From the NCBI GenBank assembly GCA_903789505.1, contig CAIFEU010000066.1:1-14517 (forward strand): a stretch of DNA of 14,517 nt, written 5' to 3'. Below, piece after piece: positions 7,241-13,176 of the stretch. Both the position numbers and the translations under genes were made by a program. The stretch is from an uncultured Coriobacteriales bacterium (GTDB lineage: Bacteria; Actinomycetota; Coriobacteriia; Coriobacteriales; UMGS124). Below the pieces are notes generated by a model. The model saw only the letters and a list, made by a program, of their open reading frames with translations. It ran no database searches and had not been told where the DNA came from. The first letter of the stretch is position 1, and each line of letters opens with the position of its first letter.

Positions 7241-7346
7241 CCGCCGAAGTTCGCGAGACGCGGACGCACCGCAGGGGGCCCTTCGGCGTCGGAGAAGGGG
7301 GGCGAGGCGTCCTGCTCTCGCGTGAGATGATTGGGGAGCATGCAGA

Positions 7347-9149
7347 ATGGAACTCACGCGTCGTAACTTCGTCGTCACGGCTGCGACTACGGCGGCTGCG
7401 GTTACCGCCGGGGCATCGTCGGTCGCCCATGCTGCCGAAAGCTCGTCGAAGGACTCCGCCACCGCCTCGTCGTCCAAAGGCGACTCGTCGGGCTCGTTCG
7501 CCTCGAATCCCGGCGATGTCCAAGACTTTGCTCAGAATCCTGACAATGTGATTCCTACGTGGGGCGTCGATCCTATGGACATCGACTGGCTGGGTACCAA
7601 GCCTGAAATCTCCGCGTCCGACGTCTCTGCCACCAAAAAGACCGACCTCCTGATTATCGGTGCCGGCAACGCGGGTATGGTCGCCGCCGCCACTGCTGCC
7701 GACCTCGGGCTTGACTTCATGGTGTGCGAGAAGACCCAGGTGCTGGGCACGACGCGCAGCTGGTACGGCGTCTGCAACTCGACGCAGTGCAAGGAGGCGG
7801 GCTGCGAGGCGGACCCTTCCTTCATGCTCAACGACCTCACGCGCTACGCTAGTGGTAAGGTCGACCAGAGCGTCGTCAAGGTGTGGATCGACAAGTCTGC
7901 CGAGATGAGCGACTGGCTTGTCGACATCATGGACTCCTATGGGTTCGACGTGTACTTTGAGACCAACACCGGTGACGAGGAAGGCGCAGGCGGCTGCCAT
8001 TACTTCTGTGCGCCCACCCAGCACAACTTCGTCGCGCGCGATGACACCGACAAGGACACCGCGAACACGCCGCGCAACTCCCTGCTTGAGGACTACATCA
8101 ACAAGAAGGGCTATGAGGTCACCTACCAGTACGACCTGGTTGAGCTCGTGCGCGACGGTGACGGCCCGGTGACGGGCGCCATCTTCTTCACCCCCAACGG
8201 GCTGGTGCAGGTCGACGCTGCGAACGTTCTGCTGACGACGGGTGGCTACGCAGGCAACTACGAGATGCTCGAGGCGCTCAACCCGATGCTGGTCCGCACC
8301 ACCACCTCGACTGACGGGTGGACCAACAACACGGGCATGGGCATAAAGGCGGGCATCTGGGCGGGCGCTCAGCGCGACGTGGAGCCGTGCGGGATGATTT
8401 GGGACCGCGGGGTGACCGAGTACGATACGCCGTGCGGATTCGTCCGCGACGACGAGACCGGAGGATGGAAGTTCCCGCACGAGGGACAGTTCAACCCCTC
8501 CTCTCAGCCGTTCCTTCGCGTCAACGCTCAGGGCGAGCGCTTTATGAACGAGAGCGGACCTTACGACTGGCATGTCTTCTCTGCCGGGCTGCAGACGAAC
8601 GGTATCTCCGCCACCGTGTGGGACGGCAAGTTCAAGGACGACGTCACTCGCTTTGACGAGCTGGGATGCGCGAGCCTGACGATTATCCTCAAGGATAAGT
8701 TCATGGACGAGGGCGGCCTGTTTGACCAGATGGCCGAAGAGGGCACTCTGGTGAAGGCAGACACCCTCGAGGAGCTTGCCGAGGGGCTGCACGTCCCGAC
8801 CGACACCTTCCTCGCTACGGTCAAGCGCTATAACGAGCTTGCTGAGGCGGGGAAGGACGACGACTTCGGCAAGGAGTCGTATCGCCTGTCGACTTTGGAC
8901 ACCCCGCCTTACTATGGCGTCTGGACCGGCGGTTGCCTGCTGACCACGGGGGATGGGCTCAAGATTAACAATAAGATGCAGGTCATCGATCGGTCGAACC
9001 AGGTCATCGAGGGCCTCTATGCGGCGGGTGACTGCTCGGGCAGCTTCTTCAGCGGTGTCTATCCCGAGCTCTATCCAGGCCTCGCGTGCGGCCATACGAT
9101 GACGGAGGCTCGCCAGGCGGTCATGCATATCGCGGGTAAGGACGAGTAG
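7347..9149 (+). CDS. Tat-exported FAD-dependent reductase (fumarate reductase flavoprotein-like)
   Basis: The protein has 600 residues. The twin-arginine signal is TRRNFV (4-9), followed by an Ala/Thr stretch, likely cleavage at AHA-AES near residue 30, and a Ser-rich linker to about 55. An FAD-binding domain begins at DLLIIGAGNAGMVAA (100-114), with E128 in the expected ribose-contacting place and LLTTGGYAG at 295-303. The capping/substrate region includes RVNAQGERFMNES (391-403). The C-terminal FAD segment is EGLYAAGDCSG (555-565). Known fumarate reductases of this fold use a His in an HHTMGG-like loop and an Arg late in the protein. Here those places read GVWTGGCLL and PELYPGLACG, so fumarate is unlikely. 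There is no haem motif and no FMN-binding domain. Its divergent neighbour is the membrane LuxR protein, its probable regulator. G+C is intermediate (38 of 60 in one line checked). Confidence 0.92.
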   Translation: MELTRRNFVVTAATTAAAVTAGASSVAHAAESSSKDSATASSSKGDSSGSFASNPGDVQDFAQNPDNVIPTWGVDPMDIDWLGTKPEISASDVSATKKTDLLIIGAGNAGMVAAATAADLGLDFMVCEKTQVLGTTRSWYGVCNSTQCKEAGCEADPSFMLNDLTRYASGKVDQSVVKVWIDKSAEMSDWLVDIMDSYGFDVYFETNTGDEEGAGGCHYFCAPTQHNFVARDDTDKDTANTPRNSLLEDYINKKGYEVTYQYDLVELVRDGDGPVTGAIFFTPNGLVQVDAANVLLTTGGYAGNYEMLEALNPMLVRTTTSTDGWTNNTGMGIKAGIWAGAQRDVEPCGMIWDRGVTEYDTPCGFVRDDETGGWKFPHEGQFNPSSQPFLRVNAQGERFMNESGPYDWHVFSAGLQTNGISATVWDGKFKDDVTRFDELGCASLTIILKDKFMDEGGLFDQMAEEGTLVKADTLEELAEGLHVPTDTFLATVKRYNELAEAGKDDDFGKESYRLSTLDTPPYYGVWTGGCLLTTGDGLKINNKMQVIDRSNQVIEGLYAAGDCSGSFFSGVYPELYPGLACGHTMTEARQAVMHIAGKDE

Positions 9150-9216
9150 ACACTTTGATGGCTGCGAAACGCCTGCCGATGTGCACGTGACACTGATACT
9201 GAACAGGAGAGTTTTG

Positions 9217-9274
9217 GGGGCGACGCCGTGGGCGGTACGGCGTCGCCCCTTCGCGCTCCGGGATGCGAGGGCTC
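9217..9274 (+). repeat. 58-bp exact direct repeat, copy 2, with 13-bp-stem hairpin
   Basis: Identical to 5255-5312 and in the same orientation, 3962 bases further on. The hairpin arms are at 9217-9229 and 9237-9249. It lies 67 bases after the stop codon of the FAD reductase, so it could end that transcript. Together the two copies bracket the LuxR gene and the reductase. Sequence on either side of the unit is unrelated to that around copy 1. Confidence 0.9.
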
Positions 9275-9287
9275 GAGCTCGCCCGGT

Positions 9288-9315
9288 GAGTTGTCCTCGG
9301 AGTTGTCCCTACAAC
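9288..9315. promoter_or_regulatory. Direct and inverted repeats, candidate operator of the flavodoxin-like gene
   Basis: GAGTTGTCC occurs twice, at 9288-9296 and 9300-9308, a 12-base period. The second copy also forms a perfect inverted repeat, GTTGT-CCCT-ACAAC (9302-9315). If TACCTT at 9338-9343 is the -10 element (weak, three of six), the inverted repeat is centred near -41, a typical activator position for LuxR-type proteins. The regulator is not known. Confidence 0.4.
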
Positions 9316-9362
9316 AGACGTCCCGCACGGTGGGGCGTACCTTCTGGCCGACCGGCCCATTC

Positions 9363-9385
9363 GGGCGCGTCCGGAGGGCGCGCCC
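9363..9385 (+). other. Leader hairpin of the flavodoxin-like gene
   Basis: Arms GGGCGCGTCC (9363-9372) and GGGCGCGCCC (9376-9385) pair over ten positions with one G-T wobble, around a GGA loop. It ends eight bases before the ribosome-binding sequence GAGGA (9394-9398). It resembles the GGGCGC-type leader hairpin of the OYE-like gene. Confidence 0.4.
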
Positions 9386-9404
9386 GCGAACGTGAGGACC
9401 AGCG

Positions 9405-10010
9405 ATGACGGCAGATGGCAGCACCCCCGACAGGATCGGCCCCGACCCCGACGGCTCCGAGACGGCGCGAAGGCTCACGATGGCGATCTCGTCGCGTACG
9501 GGTAACACGCGCAAGGTTGCCGACGCCGCACGCCGAGCGCTTGAGGAAGCCGGGTGGCAGGTGCGCGAGCGCGCTCGCGGCGAGGAGGTCATCGACGACG
9601 TTGTGGTGGTGTGCTTCTGGTGCTGGAAGTCCACGCTCGACCCGCTCAGCGAACGCGTCGTGGGTGGGCTCTCGGGCAAGCGCGTCCTCGCGCTGGGCAC
9701 GTTCGGCGGGTATCCCGGAAGTCCCTACGCCGGCCGCGTCGAGCGCAACGTGTGCGCGACGATCGGGGAGCGCAACGAGTGTCTGGGCGTCTTCCTGAGC
9801 CAGGGCAAGGTCCCGATGGACAACATCGAGAGCCGGCGGGCGCTCCCGCCTGAGGACCCGCACCACCTCGACGACGCAGGTGTGGAGCGCGTGCTCGAGT
9901 CGCAGAGCCATCCCGACGAGAACGACCTGCGCCGCGCCGAGGCGTTCGTGCGGGCGCACCTGGGCGACCTCGCGGCTGGCATCGCCCCCGCGGCTGCCGT
10001 CGGGGCGTAG
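9405..10010 (+). CDS. Flavodoxin-like FMN protein
   Basis: The protein has 201 residues and a flavodoxin fold. The first strand RLTMAISS leads into the FMN phosphate loop SSRTGNT (29-35). A second strand VVVVCFWCW (66-74) follows, then the flavin-contacting loop LGTFGGYPGS (97-106) and CLGVFLSQGKV (126-136). GAGGA six bases before the ATG supports this start; the in-frame ATG at 9480 would cut the first beta-strand. No signal peptide is seen, so it is cytoplasmic and could pass single electrons or act on a small substrate. The pattern resembles the BilS-type flavodoxins that accompany the OYE-family bilirubin reductase BilR. An OYE-like gene is nearby but is separated from this one by the LuxR/reductase pair and encodes an exported protein, so I do not assign that function. 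Its position before the next reductase gene is suggestive, though that gene has its own promoter. Confidence 0.85.
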   Translation: MTADGSTPDRIGPDPDGSETARRLTMAISSRTGNTRKVADAARRALEEAGWQVRERARGEEVIDDVVVVCFWCWKSTLDPLSERVVGGLSGKRVLALGTFGGYPGSPYAGRVERNVCATIGERNECLGVFLSQGKVPMDNIESRRALPPEDPHHLDDAGVERVLESQSHPDENDLRRAEAFVRAHLGDLAAGIAPAAAVGA

Positions 10011-10132
10011 GGCGGCACCGGCGCGCTCGCCCCTGGCCTGCGTGCCGACAGCATCCCGCCCGCCGCCGCGCCCGCCCCCGCGCGCCCGCCCCTGGCTCGC
10101 GCGATGGTCGCCGGAGCAACCCGCGCTTGCTC

Positions 10133-10154
10133 CCTGACAACCAGGGTGGTCAGG
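10133..10154. promoter_or_regulatory. 22-bp palindrome at the -43 position, candidate activator site of the last reductase
   Basis: Arms CCTGACAACC (10133-10142) and GGTGGTCAGG (10145-10154) pair at nine of ten positions around AG. The centre lies about 43 bases before the start point predicted from TATACT at 10175-10180. The length and position are those of a classical LuxR-type box overlapping the -35 region. No good -35 is present, as expected for an activated promoter. Whether the regulator is the LuxR protein in this window is unknown. Confidence 0.5.
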
Positions 10155-10174
10155 TGAGGCCGCGACGTGCCGGA

Positions 10175-10180
10175 TATACT
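10175..10180 (+). promoter_or_regulatory. Likely -10 element of the last reductase gene
   Basis: TATACT matches the -10 consensus at five of six positions and stands out in GC-rich surroundings. It lies 79 bases before the start codon. There is no recognisable -35, but a palindrome occupies that place. Confidence 0.55.
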
Positions 10181-10189
10181 CGGCTTGGG

Positions 10190-10207
10190 GGGCGCAAGGG
10201 GGCGCCC
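10190..10207 (+). other. Leader hairpin of the last reductase gene
   Basis: GGGCGC (10190-10195) and GCGCCC (10202-10207) form a 6-bp stem around AAGGGG, close to the predicted transcript start. It shares the GGGCGC/GCGCCC core with the leader hairpins of the OYE-like and flavodoxin-like genes. Confidence 0.3.
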
Positions 10208-10258
10208 ACGACCGTCGTCGGCGCGGCACGCTTCCGCCGGCGGGGAAGGGGACTGAAC

Positions 10259-11950
10259 ATGGACGCAATCACTCGTCGGACGCTGCTGAGGCAGGCCGCG
10301 CTGGGCAGCGCCGCGGTCGCGGCCCTGGGGGTCGGGGCGGGCGCCGCCGGCGCCGCGGAGAAGTCGTCGTCGGCAGCCGCGGGCTCGGGGACGTCGGACG
10401 GCTCCGCCGCGCAGGGTTCCGGCAAGCACGTCTGGGAGGTCAAGCCCGACCCGATCGCCGCGTCGGACATCTCCCAGACCGTCGACACCGAGGTCCTCGT
10501 CATCGGCGGCGGCTACTCGGGGTGCGCCTGCGCATGCAACGCCGCGCTCAACGGGGCCCAGGTCATCCTCGTCGAGAAGGACGACGTGCTCAACGGTCAC
10601 GGCGTGGGCGGCACCGGTGCCGTCAAGTCGCGTGTCATGGACGAAAACGGCGTCGTGCTCGACAAGCCCGTCGAGATGGAGCGCTGGGTCTCCACCTGCG
10701 GCAACCGCTGCAGCGAGAAGGTCGTCGGCAAGTTCTTCCGCGAGTCGGAGCGCTGCATGAACTGGCTGCTCGACCTGGGCCAGGAGTACGGGATGGACTG
10801 CATGCTCACCGTGGGCTCCAACTCCACGGTCCATCCGGAGGCGAGCTGCTATCACATGCTCTACGGCGGGGACTTCTACGACAAGTACGGCTACGCCAAG
10901 GCGGTCGAGTACATGCTCGCCGACAAGGCAGAGCAGGCGGGGGCGCAAATCGTCTACGAGATGCCCGCCGTGCAGCTCGTCCAGGACGCCGACGGCAGCG
11001 TCACCGGCGCGATCTGCAAGGGTGCCGACGGCTACGTGCAGTACAACGCGTCGAAGGGCGTCGTCCTGGCCACCGGCGACATCAGCTGGAGCGACGAGTA
11101 CCTGCAGGAATTCGCGCCCATCGCCCTCAAGGTCAAGGCGCGCCTGTGCGGTGACACCGGCAACGTGGGCGACGGCCACTCGATGGCGCACTGGGCGGGC
11201 GCCAAGTTCCAGGACGCCCCGTGGCCCACGATGATGCACCCGCAGGCGGCGGCCATGTACCATGGCCCCTTCCTGTTCATCAACCCCGCCGGCGAGCGCT
11301 TCATGAACGAGGCGACCTGGGTGCAGGGCAAGTGCGTCGGCATCATGGTCAACGGCGGGTACAACCACGCGTGGTCGATCTTCGACGCGAACTTCCAGCG
11401 CGACAACACCGACTCCCTTCAGTACGGCGGCGGCATGTTCTGGGACAGCTTCCGCGCCGTGGGGACCTCCCCGGAGGACGCCAGCGCCAGCCATGCGAAG
11501 ACCGTCGAGGACGGCGTCGTGAACACGCCCGACTACTACAAGAAGGCTGACACGCTCGAGGAGCTCGTCGCCCAGCTCGACGTCCCGGCCGACGTGGCGC
11601 TGGCGACCATCGCCCACTACAACGAGCTGTGCGCCGCCGGCGAAGACACCGACTTCTTCAAGGAGTCCCACTTCCTCTACCCGATTGAGCAGGGGCCGTT
11701 CTACGCCTGCGAGGTCGGCCCCGGCCTGCTTGGGGTGTGCGGCGGCATCGAGATCGACGACCAGTACCGAGCGCTGGGCGAGGACGGCCAGCCGATTCCC
11801 GGGCTGTACGCGATCGGCAACTGCTCGGGCGGCATGTACGCCTACGACTACCCGATCAACATCCAGGGCAACAGCCACGGCCGCTGCCTGGTCGAGGGGA
11901 AGTGCCTGGGCGAGGCGCTCGCCGGCGTCTACGACCAGGTGAAGGCGTAG
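10259..11950 (+). CDS. Tat-exported FAD-binding reductase (fumarate reductase flavoprotein-like)
   Basis: The protein has 563 residues. GGGGAAGGGGA lies six bases before the ATG. The twin-arginine signal is ITRRTLLRQ (4-12) with an Ala/Gly stretch, followed by a Ser/Gly/Ala linker to about 55. FAD-binding motifs are VLVIGGGYSGCACA (79-92), VEKDD (105-109) and VVLATGD (268-274); the late flavin segment is PGLYAIGNCSGG (514-525). The substrate-cap loop contains NPAGERFMNEA (342-352). The His- and Arg-containing fumarate loops are replaced by GPGLLGVCGG (487-496) and YDYPINIQGNSHGR (529-542). No haem motif is present. It resembles the exported FAD reductases that are numerous in Coriobacteriia. 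It differs clearly from the protein at 7347-9149 and is unlikely to share its substrate. Its codon use is very GC-rich, like the chromosome around it. Confidence 0.92.
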   Translation: MDAITRRTLLRQAALGSAAVAALGVGAGAAGAAEKSSSAAAGSGTSDGSAAQGSGKHVWEVKPDPIAASDISQTVDTEVLVIGGGYSGCACACNAALNGAQVILVEKDDVLNGHGVGGTGAVKSRVMDENGVVLDKPVEMERWVSTCGNRCSEKVVGKFFRESERCMNWLLDLGQEYGMDCMLTVGSNSTVHPEASCYHMLYGGDFYDKYGYAKAVEYMLADKAEQAGAQIVYEMPAVQLVQDADGSVTGAICKGADGYVQYNASKGVVLATGDISWSDEYLQEFAPIALKVKARLCGDTGNVGDGHSMAHWAGAKFQDAPWPTMMHPQAAAMYHGPFLFINPAGERFMNEATWVQGKCVGIMVNGGYNHAWSIFDANFQRDNTDSLQYGGGMFWDSFRAVGTSPEDASASHAKTVEDGVVNTPDYYKKADTLEELVAQLDVPADVALATIAHYNELCAAGEDTDFFKESHFLYPIEQGPFYACEVGPGLLGVCGGIEIDDQYRALGEDGQPIPGLYAIGNCSGGMYAYDYPINIQGNSHGRCLVEGKCLGEALAGVYDQVKA

Positions 11951-11980
11951 CGAACGAGGCGAGAGCGCTCCGTGGGCAAG

Positions 11981-12013
11981 GCGCGGGGCGTCCTGCCGCA
12001 GGGCGTCCCGCGC
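11981..12013 (+). terminator. Long hairpin after the last reductase gene
   Basis: Arms GCGCGGGGCGTCCT (11981-11994) and AGGGCGTCCCGCGC (12000-12013) pair over 14 positions, two of them G-T, around GCCGC. It begins 31 bases after the stop codon. There is no T-run. It differs in sequence from the 58-bp repeat found after the other two exported flavoprotein genes. It is a probable transcript end or 3' stabiliser. Confidence 0.5.
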
Positions 12014-12184
12014 TCCCGGCGCAGGAGCGGCGCGCGCATCGGGCACATGGCATGCACGTGCGTGCTGGACGCGCGTGCAGGGTAGGCGCGCGGACGTGCT
12101 TGGCGCGCCGGCGGCCGGGCGTGCGTGGAGGGGCGAGCTTGCCCGGGGGCGGTCGGCTGGCGGCTGCATGACGAGGGGGCTGCG

Positions 12185-12709
12185 ATGGCGGGGAGCGACG
12201 CGGGGACCGTAGACGTGAACGAGGTGGACGAGGACTTCGCTCACCTGCGGGGGCTCCTCGACGAGCTCCCCTTCATGGAGCGCACCCGCGACGCCCTGGT
12301 GCGCGCGGACGCGGCCGCCGCCGCAGTGGAGGCGGACCGCCGGGCGCGCGATGCCGAGTCCCTGCTCGCGCAGGCCGACGAGGAGCTGGTCAGGGCGCGT
12401 GCCGCCCGCGTCGAGGCGCAGGCGCGCGGCGACGCCCGGCTTGTCGAGGCGTGCGAGTGCGACGAGCTCTTCCGCGCCGACTCCCGCGGGCTGCGCGAGG
12501 GACCGGCGCAGACCCTGCGCGCACAGGCGGACGCCGCCCTCGAGCGGGCGGGCCTCGCCAGCATCGACCAGGCACGCGCCGCCCTGGTCGACGACGGGAC
12601 GCGTGCCGCGTGGGAGCGACGCATCGCGGCGTACCAGCGCGACTACGCCGAGACGCTCGCCCGCTGCCGGTCCGCCGAGGGCCAGGGGGACGGCGCCGGG
12701 AGCGCCTGA
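12185..12709 (+). CDS. Small Ala/Glu/Arg-rich helical (coiled-coil-like) protein of unknown function
   Basis: The protein has 174 residues. I do not recognise the family. GAGGGGG seven bases before the ATG at 12185 supports the start; the frame is open further upstream to 12125 but without such a site. Codons end almost always in G or C, as in the neighbouring genes, which supports real coding. Residues about 35-100 are rich in Ala, Glu, Arg and Asp with a helical heptad-like rhythm (for example ADEELVRARAARVEAQARG). A second helical stretch follows near 115-160. No signal peptide, membrane segment or metal motif is visible; there is one CEC near the middle. It stands alone between two intergenic hairpin or repeat regions and converges on the YARHG gene. 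It is probably a cytoplasmic structural or adaptor protein, but this is guesswork. Confidence 0.6.
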   Translation: MAGSDAGTVDVNEVDEDFAHLRGLLDELPFMERTRDALVRADAAAAAVEADRRARDAESLLAQADEELVRARAARVEAQARGDARLVEACECDELFRADSRGLREGPAQTLRAQADAALERAGLASIDQARAALVDDGTRAAWERRIAAYQRDYAETLARCRSAEGQGDGAGSA

Positions 12710-13052
12710 CGCGCGCGGCCTTAGGCGGGCGCGACCTACGCGGCGGCGTGCCTCGCGCGCGCCTCGCGCGCGGTTCTGGCAAGAATCCGGCGTCGCGTAC
12801 GCCCGCGGCGAGCCCCCGTCGGCTCGGACGAGTGGCGTCGCGGACATCTCGCGACGTCGCCGCAGGTCAGAGGGTCGCGCTCGGGAGCCCCGAGGCGGGT
12901 GTGCCCCGGACGTGCCCCGCGGGGACATACGCGATGCCCGGTTTTTGACGGGACTGGGCCCGCGCATTGCATTTCGTCATCGGTTGACCACCGCGACCTC
13001 CGGGAGGCCGCCTTTGCCGCAGTCCCCGAGGGCGCATCCCGTCACGATCTGA
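12710..13052. other. Non-coding convergent intergenic region
   Basis: No credible gene is present. GCGCGC-type runs dominate the left part. The perfect palindrome CCCCGCGGGG near 12917-12926 is followed 15 bases later by a TTTTT run (12942-12946), the only T-run of this length in the region. This could be a loose terminator for the gene ending at 12709, but the distance between stem and T-run is too long for a classical one. CCTCCGGGAGG near 12999 is another short palindrome. Confidence 0.3.
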
Positions 13053-13168
13053 CCGAGTGCCCCCAACCGGGCGCCTCCCACCTTGCCGGGCGCCTCCCAC
13101 CGGGCGTCCCCCACCTGACCGGGCGTCCCCCACCGGACGTCCCCCACCTTGCCGGGCGTCCCCCCTCG
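13053..13168. repeat. Tandem repeat with a 33-bp period (14 + 19 alternating half-units)
   Basis: Three 33-base periods fill 13053-13151, and a partial unit follows to about 13168. Each period is a 14-base half-unit close to CCGGGCGTCCCCCA and a 19-base half-unit close to CCGGGCGTCCCCCACCTTG. The last four half-units share GGGCGTCCCCC or a one-base variant; the first copies are more degenerate. It lies between two converging genes and directly after the stop codon of the YARHG gene, so it would be part of that transcript's 3' end. On that strand it holds regularly spaced runs of three to five G. Confidence 0.85.
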
Positions 13169-13176
13169 CCCGCCGC

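Larger units (their letters stand above)
6970..7346. promoter_or_regulatory. Divergent regulatory region between the LuxR gene and the FAD reductase
   Basis: This is a 377-bp gap with no credible gene. On the reductase side there is a ribosome-binding sequence, GGGGAG (7333-7338), eight bases before the ATG. For the promoters I see only weak candidates: TATACC at 7091-7096 and TTTGAT at 7197-7202 on the + strand, and TAGCAT on the minus strand near 7065. None has a good -35. Two palindromes (7150-7163 and 7220-7240) are listed separately. CACA at 7070-7073 and TGTG at 7085-7088 form another loose inverted pair. A regulator-dependent promoter is expected from the gene arrangement. Confidence 0.5.

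Noticed and set aside
6970..7341. N-terminal extension of the LuxR protein to an ATG at 7341
   Set aside because: The extra 124 codons are Arg/Pro/Ser-rich, unlike the membrane protein, and overlap the divergent regulatory region. The ATG at 6969 has a proper ribosome-binding site.
7347..9149. Naming the protein fumarate reductase, urocanate reductase or 3-oxosteroid dehydrogenase
   Set aside because: The fold is shared by all of these, but the substrate-binding residues of fumarate reductase are missing and nothing in the sequence points to one of the others.
9405..10010. Assignment of bilS, with the OYE-like gene as bilR (bilirubin reductase pair)
   Set aside because: The flavodoxin pattern is suggestive, but the OYE-like protein is Tat-exported, is not adjacent and lacks identifiable BilR active-site residues that I could verify. 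No symbol is given.
9725..12967. Very long open frame on the minus strand opposite the flavodoxin-like and last reductase genes
   Set aside because: High G+C removes stop codons from antisense frames. Its translation is Arg/Val/His/Pro-biased without recognisable domains, while the + strand carries clear flavoprotein motifs.
12942..12973. Promoter with TTGACG (12945-12950) and TGCATT (12968-12973), spacing 17
   Set aside because: The -35 is good but the -10 matches only three of six, and no gene on the + strand follows. It was left out of the feature list.
13053..13168. CRISPR array
   Set aside because: The units are adjacent without unique spacers, the half-units are 14 and 19 bases, and there is no cas gene.
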